Shown here piece after piece: positions 1-6,544 of a stretch of 19,771 nucleotides of DNA (position 1 is its first letter; the number at the start of each line of letters is the position of its first letter). Position numbers and translations under genes: made by a program. Where the stretch lies: NCBI GenBank assembly GCA_035938215.1, contig DASZHC010000243.1, forward strand, positions 1-19,771, read 5' to 3'. A model generated the notes under the pieces. It was not told where the DNA came from and ran no database searches. It saw only the letters and a list, made by a program, of their open reading frames with translations. The DNA comes from DASZHC01 sp035938215 (lineage in GTDB: Bacteria > Verrucomicrobiota > Verrucomicrobiia > Chthoniobacterales > JAFAMB01).

Positions 1-1
1 C

Positions 2-112
2 TATGTCGAAAAAGGCATTCAACAATACGAACTGAAATTCCGACTCCAACGCATCAAATGGCTCAAAAAAGAAGCTCACTCACTTAATCTGGAACTCGTT
101 GCCGCTCAGTAG
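2..112 (+). CDS. C-terminal tail of an unidentified protein, possibly a transposase (5' partial)
   Basis: The first 37 codons of the window are open from the left edge to a TAG at 110-112. The encoded tail is basic and probably helical, ending in residues QRIKWLKKEAHSLNLELVAAQ with the last helix rich in Lys, Arg and Leu. Short basic helical tails of this style occur at the ends of some insertion-sequence transposases, but no catalytic motif is inside the window, so the family cannot be named. It faces the decayed glycosidase gene across about 180 bases. A transposase here would fit with the broken 3' end of that gene, but this is inference. It may also be a chance open frame, since 37 codons prove little. 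Confidence 0.35.
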   Translation, partial: YVEKGIQQYELKFRLQRIKWLKKEAHSLNLELVAAQ

Positions 113-145
113 CTTCCACCACCAGTTCCTGGAGAGCATGGTCTG

Positions 146-182
146 GTTAGGAGCGGCGTCGGTTGGGTGAAGCGGCCTCGCT
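146..182 (+). repeat. Copy 1 of a dispersed extragenic repeat
   Basis: This 37-base segment matches 15625-15661 at 31 of 37 positions by hand alignment; the last 14 bases (GAAGCGGCCTCGCT) are identical. Both copies lie outside genes. The copy at 15577-15662 is part of a larger inverted-repeat element; here I see only one arm and the adjoining core. It is probably a degraded copy of a REP- or MITE-like element. No function can be read from it. Confidence 0.6.
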
Positions 183-294
183 TTTGCGGGACCGAAATTC
201 GTTAAGGGTCTGGGCAAATCACCGCGCGCAGCGTGTTGTGTTTGGGTTTCTGATTTGTGCGAGCATGTAGAACTGATGTGGGAATCCGGTGCCC

Positions 295-1984
295 TTAAGC
301 TCTCGGCCCCGCGCCAAATGGCGGGAAGTACTTATAATCCGGGCTGTCGAACAATTCCGGTAATGCGCCTGGCTGCTCGACGTCGAGTTCATCGGCTACA
401 AATTCGACATATCTTAGCGATTGGTCCATTCGCCCGTAATTGGCCTCGGCGATGGCCATCACACCGGTGTTTACCGCAGAGGCTTGAAAACCGCCTTTCA
501 TGCCTTGTTGAAAGAAACCGGTCGTTCCAGGAAAGGTGGAAGACTCGAGTTGAGGGAACGCCATCGAGGCGTCGGGCACCGAAGCGAAACTCGTCTCCAT
601 TGGGGTAGCATTTATCCAATAGAGCTGTTCCAGCTGGGTTGGGGGGCCAAGCGTTGCCGGGGGATCTGTCGGCACCTTTTGACTCAGGGCCAGCGAATCG
701 GCAAAGAGGCCCTTGCTCGGGATCCACCAGTCTTGCCTGAACTTATCACTCAGGGCGCCGGCTTTCATTGCGGCCCAGTCACGCGTGGCGCTATCCCCTT
801 TGCTATCGGCCATTTCGGCAAGATCATGCAGCGCGCGAATTGTGTACACGGCCACGTCGAGTTTCAACGCGCCCATGCCAGTAGCTTCGACCATGCCGGC
901 GCCTTCCGGCCAGCCATCCGGATTTAAACTGGCGGTAACCAATTTAGTCGTGATGTAGGTAAGTCCGGCCTTGATGAAATCGTAGTTGTCGTCCCGAACG
1001 GAATTGTCGCCCGACCAGCGCCAGAGAGTAGCAGCCGCCGTGGCGAACTCCGCTGTTTCGTTTACATCACCGTTTTGCGCGTTGGTCCCGAAGTAGATCG
1101 AGCCGTCGGTGACGATCTCGTGCAGCACTTTGCCGGTTGACCCGTTCACAAGCTGCGAGACCTGGCGGATCGTAGCTAAATGATCCTTTGCTTCTTCCCA
1201 CTGCCCAACTCCTGCCAATGAAAAGGTGCTATATGCGCCATCGGTGCCGAAAAACCAGGGATAATCCGGATATCCAGCTCCGAAGCCGGAAAGAACGGGA
1301 AATGAAGGCACGAGTGGGGTTGGGTACACTGTTCCTTCCATTGTATCCCGAACCATCACATCGCGAACCGTTCTCCGCATATCGGCCAAGTTCAATTTAC
1401 CCCAATCAAAGGCGGCTTGTATGTCCGCATCCGGCACATCGATTTGCGCCTTGGAGAGCACTCGCTGGCGGCCGGAGATTTTCTCGCGGAGCAGTTCGTC
1501 TGGAGAAGCCAGCCCCTTCGTCAGGGCTCCGGAAGCTTCCCCCTTATCGACATTCGAGCCGGCAATCGCGAATCAGACAGTCGTGCTGGATTTTCCTTTG
1601 AGATTGACTTGATAGCTCAGCCTTCCGGTAGCGCCGTTGTGCTTAGATGCGGTCGGGGGAAAGCTGGCTCCAATTGATTGGAAACCTGTCTCTCGATCCC
1701 GCGGATCCAGGGCCGCGCTTACGAGCGCATACCATGCCAGGCGGCTATAGGTAGGTTGCGCAGGTTGGAAGAACTGAAGCGCTCCCAGTGTCGAATCAAA
1801 AGAGACTTGGTCCGGTAGATGGAGTGATTCGGAGGTGGGCTTGGTCGCGCTTCATATTCAGGTTTTAATCGGTTTGCCTTTCGAGGGGCTCATTCTTCAA
1901 TGGAATATGTCCGGCCCGGGTGGTGGGCGCGGACAACAGAGAACCAGCTATCAGCATGGTGCATATGCTTAATCGCAGTTTCAT
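295..1984 (-). pseudogene. Secreted six-hairpin glycosidase (glycogen-debranching/GH15-like), disrupted
   Basis: A reading frame on the minus strand begins at ATG 1984-1982, with AAAGGA seven bases upstream, and encodes a clear signal peptide (MKLRLSICTMLIAGSLLSAPTTRA). That frame ends at a TAA at 1865-1867. Homology-like sequence continues in another frame from 1851 (ESLHLPDQVSFDSTLGALQFF). That frame meets a TGA at 1573-1575 in the context TTV*FAIAGS, where Trp would fit the family, and then stays open to a TAA at 295-297. The long 3' part holds the catalytic (alpha/alpha)6-barrel style segments: WFFGTDGAY, NETAEFATAAATLWRW, DGWPEGAGMVEATGMGALKLDVAVY and a late YFPPFG. Family members normally continue past that point with another helical pair, so the 3' end also looks truncated. 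An intact enzyme would be exported and would act on alpha-glucans. A shorter product starting at GTG 1461 (388 codons) is formally possible but lacks the N-terminal domain. LacI-type operator-like sites lie upstream. Sequencing errors could explain some of the damage. Confidence 0.75.
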
Positions 1985-1992
1985 TTTTGATT

Positions 1993-1998
1993 TCCTTT
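1993..1998 (-). promoter_or_regulatory. Ribosome-binding site of the disrupted glycosidase
   Basis: On the minus strand AAAGGA sits eight bases before the ATG at 1984. It decides the ancestral start: the signal peptide begins here, well upstream of the long open fragment. Confidence 0.6.
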
Positions 1999-2136
1999 GT
2001 TCTGTAGGGTTTGACCTGGGCATCCTGCCAAGGTGGGGAAGGGGAAAACCGGCTTTGGCTTATGCGCGGGTCGAGCCGATTAGTGAGAGGACTTCGTTTG
2101 CGGGGTAGTAGCGTGTCGCGGAGCGAACCGAATCTG

Positions 2137-2154
2137 GCCTTTATCGTTAAGGGC
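2137..2154. promoter_or_regulatory. Candidate LacI-type operator, site A (glycosidase promoter region)
   Basis: GCCTTTATCGTTAAGGGC is an imperfect palindrome centred on CG at 2145/2146, with 7 of 9 half-site positions complementary. The first 13 bases recur exactly at 3354-3366 upstream of the neighbouring LacI-family gene. The site lies between the regulator's stop and the glycosidase start, about 160 bases before that start. CG-centred palindromes are the usual operators of LacI-family proteins. Confidence 0.55.
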
Positions 2155-2191
2155 AAGGAAAGCTGATCATCCATGATTCGTGTCCTCATCC

Positions 2192-3304
2192 TTACGACCC
2201 CTTTGCTATTCGGGGACCGGCGACCGATTCCCGCACGATCAATTCGGTCGAAAGCTCTTGGAATTCCGTGGTGTACGGCAAATCTCCAACCATAATCGCA
2301 GCCGCCATCTGCCCCTTGGCCTGCGACGGTTGACGAATCGTCGTCAGAGCAGGAGTGGAACCGGCGGCTTGCGGAATATCGTCGAATCCGATGATCGAGA
2401 CATCTCTTGGCACCTTCAACCCAAGCTGGGTTGCAGCGCGCAACGCACCGAAAGCCATTCGGTCGCTCATGGAAAATATCGCGGTTGGTCGCCCGCGTTT
2501 TCTCTTCAAAAATTGTTTAGTCCAATAAGATGCTTCCGCGTCGTCGTTAATACGAATTTCGTAGACCGGGACCGACCCCGGATCAATCCCGGCGTCCTTC
2601 AATGCATCGGTATATCCCAAAAGGCGTTGTCGTGCGACGGAGCCGCGGCATCTTTGGACCCGGTCACCGTTTACGAGCCCGGAGAATCCGTCGGGCAGGA
2701 TTTCCAAAGACAGAATGGCTATCTGCCGATGACCAAGTTCCAAGACGTGACCGGCGATTTTCCTCGATGCATCGCGGTCGTCGATGCCCACTGCTGCAAC
2801 TTCCGGAAGTTTGCTCATGTCCACGGTGACGGTCGGCAATTGTCGGCCCAGGATGCGTTTGATGATCGAACTATGGTCCGGAATCGCATAGAGAATGAAA
2901 CCATCGACGGCTACTTTATCGATCGCTGTTGCTCGGGTGATATCTCGCACGGGCGGTAAGACGGTTAATCCGTATTGGTGCTTCTCGCATACCTCAGAGA
3001 TTCCCGCCATGAACGCAGATGCGTTGGAATCCTCGAAGAGGTGTGGGATAGGATCGGGATTAGATAGCGCGATGGCACCGGCGAATCCGGTTCTAAGCAT
3101 TCTGCCGGATGGGCGCGGACCGTGGTAGCCAGCGTCTGCGGCGCTAGCGAGGATACGTTGTCGAAGATTGGCCGATAGCTCTTCGGGCCGATTAAAGGCA
3201 TTTGACACGGTCATGGCTGAAACACCGAGTTGTTTGGCCAAAGATTTAAGAGTCACGTGATGGCGTGGGGGAGCACTCGGATTCGCTGGGGGGACTTGAG
3301 GCAC
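2192..3304 (-). CDS. LacI-family transcriptional regulator
   Basis: A 370-residue protein of usual LacI-family length. Residues about 17-60 form the N-terminal helix-turn-helix and hinge helix (VTLKSLAKQLGVSAMTVSNAF, then RQRILASAADAGY). The rest is a periplasmic-binding-protein-like ligand and dimer domain, with landmarks such as VGIDDRDASRKIAGHVLELG, RLLGYTDALKDAG, FSMSDRMAFGALRAATQLG and VSIIGFDDIPQA. The effector is most likely a sugar, which fits the adjacent decayed glycosidase on the same strand. The start is a GTG at 3304; a second GTG 16 codons later, directly before the helix-turn-helix, is an alternative. Neither has a clear Shine-Dalgarno sequence. Two palindromes upstream (3319-3336 and 3354-3371) suggest autoregulation, and a related one lies before the glycosidase. 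The specific sugar is not known. Confidence 0.9.
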   Translation of the reverse strand: MPQVPPANPSAPPRHHVTLKSLAKQLGVSAMTVSNAFNRPEELSANLRQRILASAADAGYHGPRPSGRMLRTGFAGAIALSNPDPIPHLFEDSNASAFMAGISEVCEKHQYGLTVLPPVRDITRATAIDKVAVDGFILYAIPDHSSIIKRILGRQLPTVTVDMSKLPEVAAVGIDDRDASRKIAGHVLELGHRQIAILSLEILPDGFSGLVNGDRVQRCRGSVARQRLLGYTDALKDAGIDPGSVPVYEIRINDDAEASYWTKQFLKRKRGRPTAIFSMSDRMAFGALRAATQLGLKVPRDVSIIGFDDIPQAAGSTPALTTIRQPSQAKGQMAAAIMVGDLPYTTEFQELSTELIVRESVAGPRIAKGS

Positions 3305-3318
3305 GAGGCGAAGAGTTT

Positions 3319-3336
3319 GGCTATAACGTTAAAGCT
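3319..3336. promoter_or_regulatory. Candidate LacI-type operator, site C (autoregulatory)
   Basis: GGCTATAACGTTAAAGCT is centred on CG at 3327/3328. Its inner 16 bases are palindromic at 14 positions, including a perfect TAACGTTA core. It lies 15-32 bases upstream of the regulator's GTG start, a usual place for autorepression. Confidence 0.55.
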
Positions 3337-3353
3337 GCAAGCTCTTCCTTATA

Positions 3354-3371
3354 GCCTTTATCGTTATAGTC
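3354..3371. promoter_or_regulatory. Candidate LacI-type operator, site B (autoregulatory, distal)
   Basis: GCCTTTATCGTTATAGTC is centred on CG at 3362/3363, 35 bases from the centre of site C. It shares 13 consecutive bases with site A. It overlaps a minus-strand TTGACT (3368-3373) that could be the -35 element of the regulator's promoter, though no good -10 box at normal spacing is seen. Confidence 0.5.
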
Positions 3372-3686
3372 AACCGGATTTTTCCAAATCACGCTCTTTT
3401 TCACCCAAAGACTGGCGTAACGCGCATCGCTTCTAGCGCGGCGTAGCCGCAACCGAAAACTGTTTCGGATGCTGAGCCTGCTCGCGCGTTATGTCAGAGC
3501 CTGGTAGAGTCCGATCCCGCCACCAGTTTCTGCTGAAATGACATCGAATCCACCCTTCCGGGTCGTCTAGAAACTGGTGCTGGATGCGACCCTGCCTGCC
3601 CTGCGTGCTCGGGACAAGCGGCAGGCCATGGAACTGAGAATCGTCGCAAACCACAAAACCTTTTACGAGTCGCGCCGCAATCCAGT
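3372..3686. other. Gene-free stretch with an 11-bp perfect inverted repeat
   Basis: No protein-like reading frame is convincing here; a 127-codon minus-strand frame across it runs into the Aas gene in another frame and has no recognisable domain. The notable structure is CACCAGTTTCT at 3521-3531 with its exact complement AGAAACTGGTG at 3569-3579, 37 bases apart, enclosing a smaller ACCC-GGAA-GGGT hairpin when read on the minus strand. It lies about 110 bases beyond the acyltransferase stop. It lacks a T-run, so it is not a classic intrinsic terminator. Confidence 0.5.
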
Positions 3687-5933
3687 TCAGACCAAAGGCG
3701 CGGCTTTTCTTTCTAATTTTTCCGACAGCGCCAGCTCCTTGCAACGGGCAAGGTCGAGTTTGCCCGAAGCGAGGATTGGGATTTTGTCGACTCGCCTGAT
3801 TGTCCGGGGAACCCACAGACTTGGAATACCGATTCCAAGCAATCCCTCCCTTATTTTATCCAACGGCAAGTCTCGCGCAGAGAGCAGCACGAGCGCCTCC
3901 CCTTTTGATTGATCCGGAACACCGGCGATCGCCAGAACTCGTTCGTCCTCCCCTTTCAGTCCCAAGAGTTCGATGATTTTAGTCTCGATCGTTTCGTGTG
4001 GTACCATCTCTCCGGCGATCTTTGAAAAGCGGGAGAAGCGACCTTCAATATAGAGAAAACCATCATCGTCGAATCGAGCAAGATCTCCGGTCTTAAACCA
4101 GCCGTCTCGAAGCACTTCGGCCGTGCGTTCGGGTTCTCCAAGATATCCCTCAAAAATATTAGGTCCCTTCAGCCAGAGAATTCCCATCTCATGCGGCGAT
4201 AATATTGCGTCGGTCTCAACATGACGAATTTGCGCCGCCTGGCCCGGCAGCAACTTCCCAACCGAACCGAATCGATCGGAGCTTTGAATTGCTTCGTCAG
4301 GATGTCGTCGGGCGGGGTCGGGCAAATTCGTGCTTACGACAGGGGAAGTCTCCGTTAAGCCGTAGCCCTCCAGTACATGTTTCCCGAATCTGGCCTCGAA
4401 GTGCTCCGCCAGTTCGAGAGGCAGTTTCTCAGCGCCCGTCACCAGCAATTTAATGCTGGCAAACTGTTTGGGGTCGGCCCGTTTTAGATAGCCGCGGAGA
4501 AAAGTTGGCGTGGTGACCAGCAAAGTAATCCCATGGCGCTCGATGATTTCCGCATTCTTTACAACGTCAACCGGGCTCGGGTAGGTCACTGCCCGGACCC
4601 CTCCAACCATCGGATACCAGAGAGTTACAGTGCAACCAAAGCTGTGGAAGAATGGTAGAGAGGCCATCACCGAATCTTCACGGCCGAGATTCAGCATCGA
4701 TCCAAACTGCATCACATTTCCGAGGATATTGCGGTGACTCAGGACGACGCCTTTTGGCTCGCCAGAACTGCCGCTGGTAAAGAGAAGAACCGCCTCTTTG
4801 CGGCCCCCTTGACCTGGAAGGCCGAGAATGCCGCTAAGAAGCCACGCGGGAGTCACGGCCGAAACCAGACGCCAGACAACGATCTTAGGCTTCAGCTCCG
4901 GCATGAGCTCTTCCAGTCTGAAGACGTCTCTGGGCCAAGGAAAATCTTCGAGACGCTTCATAACCAGTTTGGCAGAGATAGCATGCAGGATCTGGCCGCG
5001 ATTGATAGCCGACTGTAAAGCCGCGCGCCCAGCCGTGAAATTAAGATTGACTGCCGTCTTGTTCGCTAAGGTAACGGCTACATTTGCCACAACGGCTCCC
5101 AGTCCCGGGGGCAGCACCACTGCAACTCGGTCCCCTGAACAATGCGTCCTTATCCACTTGCTCAACGCTATGCTTGCCGCCAACAAATCTCCGCGTTTGA
5201 CCACGCGCCCATCCATTCCGTCAATTATTGCGTCGTCAAACTGCCTTCGTTTCAGACCTCGGACAGTGGCGCGACCCAGATGTCCGTCGAATTCAGGCCG
5301 CCTTTGATAACAAAATTCACCAAGAGCAAGCAGGCTCTCTCGAACGAGCCCGATTTCAACCGATGAAGCGGGAATAGGGTTTCCGAATGCGATGGTAACG
5401 GAGCAGGGGACTTTTTTGGGAAACTTGAAGAAATAGCGTCCTCCTTCGAAGGAGAAAATCGATCCCCAAATGCCATCCAGCCAGACCGGCACAACTTCGC
5501 AGTCGGCGCGCTGGGCGATCAACTCAAAGCCCTTGCGAAGTTTCAAAAGAACGCCGGTTCTACTCAGCTCACCCTCCGGAAAGATACAGACAATTTCCCC
5601 CATCTTGATCCGCTCGACCGCCTGGCGCACCGCTTCTTTCGCACGGACATTTGAAATCGGTATGGCCTCGACGAGCCTGAAGATCGGCTGGAGCCATCGG
5701 CTCCGGTAAATGGATTCATGAACAAGGAATCGAATCGGCCGAGGGCAGGCTAACTGGAGCGCGACCGCGTCGACATAGGACAGGTGATTTGGGACCAGCA
5801 GAAAACCGTCGCTTGGGAGGTTTTCTCTGCCGAATGCTTCGACCGTATAGAATGTCCGGGCAATAAGATTTCCGAACAGCCTGAAGAGCGCTGAACGAAA
5901 GGTTTTGGAGCGTGGAGGGGGTTGATTCACCAC
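3687..5933 (-). CDS. aas: Bifunctional acyltransferase / acyl-[ACP] synthetase (Aas type)
   Basis: A 748-residue fusion; E. coli Aas is close to this in size. Residues 1-215 are a PlsC-type acyltransferase domain with the catalytic HX4D box NHLSYVD (49-55) and the acceptor-binding FPEGELSRTG (118-127). Residues about 225-748 are an adenylate-forming ligase with P-loop FTSGSSGEPKG (385-395), GYGLTETSP (523-531), the KTGD motif near 614-617, and a C-terminal SGKLD whose Lys (about 725) fits the catalytic lysine. Such proteins activate a fatty acid on ACP and reacylate lysophospholipids (classically 2-acyl-glycerophosphoethanolamine) at the inner membrane. There is no fused MFS flippase domain and no lplT neighbour. 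The only in-frame starts before the domain are GTG 5933 and GTG 5930, both inside a dispersed repeat; no Shine-Dalgarno sequence is seen. Substrate preference is inferred from domain order only. Confidence 0.88.
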   Translation of the reverse strand: MVNQPPPRSKTFRSALFRLFGNLIARTFYTVEAFGRENLPSDGFLLVPNHLSYVDAVALQLACPRPIRFLVHESIYRSRWLQPIFRLVEAIPISNVRAKEAVRQAVERIKMGEIVCIFPEGELSRTGVLLKLRKGFELIAQRADCEVVPVWLDGIWGSIFSFEGGRYFFKFPKKVPCSVTIAFGNPIPASSVEIGLVRESLLALGEFCYQRRPEFDGHLGRATVRGLKRRQFDDAIIDGMDGRVVKRGDLLAASIALSKWIRTHCSGDRVAVVLPPGLGAVVANVAVTLANKTAVNLNFTAGRAALQSAINRGQILHAISAKLVMKRLEDFPWPRDVFRLEELMPELKPKIVVWRLVSAVTPAWLLSGILGLPGQGGRKEAVLLFTSGSSGEPKGVVLSHRNILGNVMQFGSMLNLGREDSVMASLPFFHSFGCTVTLWYPMVGGVRAVTYPSPVDVVKNAEIIERHGITLLVTTPTFLRGYLKRADPKQFASIKLLVTGAEKLPLELAEHFEARFGKHVLEGYGLTETSPVVSTNLPDPARRHPDEAIQSSDRFGSVGKLLPGQAAQIRHVETDAILSPHEMGILWLKGPNIFEGYLGEPERTAEVLRDGWFKTGDLARFDDDGFLYIEGRFSRFSKIAGEMVPHETIETKIIELLGLKGEDERVLAIAGVPDQSKGEALVLLSARDLPLDKIREGLLGIGIPSLWVPRTIRRVDKIPILASGKLDLARCKELALSEKLERKAAPLV

Positions 5934-5948
5934 AGAGACACAGAAAGC
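5924..5948. repeat. Copy of a widespread CACAGAGACACAG-type repeat overlapping the aas start
   Basis: The stretch holding TTCACCACAGAGACACAGAA resembles an extragenic repeat (CACCACAGAGACACAGAG type) that I recall scattered between genes in Planctomycetes, Verrucomicrobia and other bacteria. The minus strand reads TGTGTCTCTGTGGTGAA, which contains both candidate GTG start codons of the aas gene. The match to a wider family is from memory, not from a search. Confidence 0.45.
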
Positions 5949-6052
5949 ACTAAGTTCGAAGGGAAATCAACTGAGGGTATCCATTATGGTTAGCGGGATT
6001 TTTCGACTCCGTGTAACGCGGCTTCTCGTTTGAGGTGAATTTGTTCATTTCT

Positions 6053-6301
6053 AGTGTCCCGTCCCCGAAATAGCACGTCTTTCGCCGCGGCCCGGAGGGT
6101 TGCGATGAAAATGGGCCGGCGGCTGCATTGCTCGTCGGTTACGTCCCGCCCCACTTTTATGCAGCCCGGGAGAGACCAAGAGTACCAGGAATATAGAAAG
6201 TGGAGCGGATGCGCCCTCTAACGCCAGTCCGGCTCGGACCGCCTTGCCGGCGGCCCATTTTGATCGCAACGAAAGGCATGTTATTTCGGGGACAGGACAC
6301 T
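6053..6301. mobile_element. MITE-like element with long imperfect terminal inverted repeats
   Basis: The ends read AGTGTCCCGTCCCCGAAATA (6053-6072) and the inverse TATTTCGGGGACAGGACACT at the right end. The complementary arms extend through 6123 on the left and from 6246 on the right; about 50 of 56 positions pair, and the left arm carries one extra 15-base GC-rich block at 6084-6098. The interior of about 120 bases has no open frame, with a minor inner pair (CCACTTT against AAAGTGG). The AGTGTCCTGTCCCCGAAAT type of end resembles extragenic repeats associated with IS200-like/RAYT transposases, which is recalled knowledge. No target duplication is evident. It is probably non-autonomous and mobilised by a transposase elsewhere. 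Confidence 0.7.
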
Positions 6302-6302
6302 C

Positions 6303-6391
6303 GGGAGGGACGGCCTCCGTGCTGTCCCATTTTTCTCCTTCCTACCCGAATTGAAAATAAAATAGTCGGACGGCACAGGAGCCGTCCCCCC
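6303..6391. repeat. REP-like inverted repeat with GGGACGGC...GCCGTCCC ends
   Basis: Left arm 6304-6327 (GGAGGGACGGCCTCCGTGCT, then GTCC) and right arm 6368-6391 (GGACGGCACAGGAGCCGTCC, then CCCC) are imperfect inverted copies, with about 40 AT-rich bases between them. Each arm can also fold on itself through GGAC/GTCC pairing. The element abuts the end of the MITE-like element at 6301, as if one inserted beside the other. Confidence 0.6.
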
Positions 6392-6544
6392 ACAAATAGA
6401 CGACCGTCGGCAAAAATAGCCGCTCTTGGCGGGCGGCTCGGAGATCCGCACCAACGGATTTTCTCTGCCCAGGGTCACGATTCCCAAGACGGTTGAAACT
6501 CGTTTTCTTGCATCACCCATGCGGTGCCAGTAATCTTCCCCGCC

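Larger units (their letters stand above)
5949..6544. other. Gene-free stretch between aas and mutS holding two inverted-repeat elements
   Basis: No credible coding frame is present; short frames on both strands arise from the GC-rich inverted repeats. It holds the long element at 6053-6301 and the smaller one at 6303-6391. The divergent promoters of aas and mutS must lie here, but I cannot assign boxes with confidence. The segment 6405-6450 (CCGTCGGCAAAAATAGCCG and following) can form weak stems and has no clear role. Confidence 0.6.

Noticed and set aside
1890..2189. 99-codon minus-strand frame between the regulator and the glycosidase
   Set aside because: It overlaps the candidate operator, the ribosome-binding site and the signal-peptide frame starting at 1984, which has far better coding features.
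3579..3591. 13-base match GCTGGATGCGACC shared with 12705-12717
   Set aside because: A match of this length between two spots in 20 kb is expected by chance a few times; the flanks do not extend the similarity.
3433..3816. 127-codon open frame on the minus strand
   Set aside because: It overlaps the 3' end of the Aas-type gene in another frame, has no domain-like sequence and covers an inverted repeat; it is most likely a chance frame.
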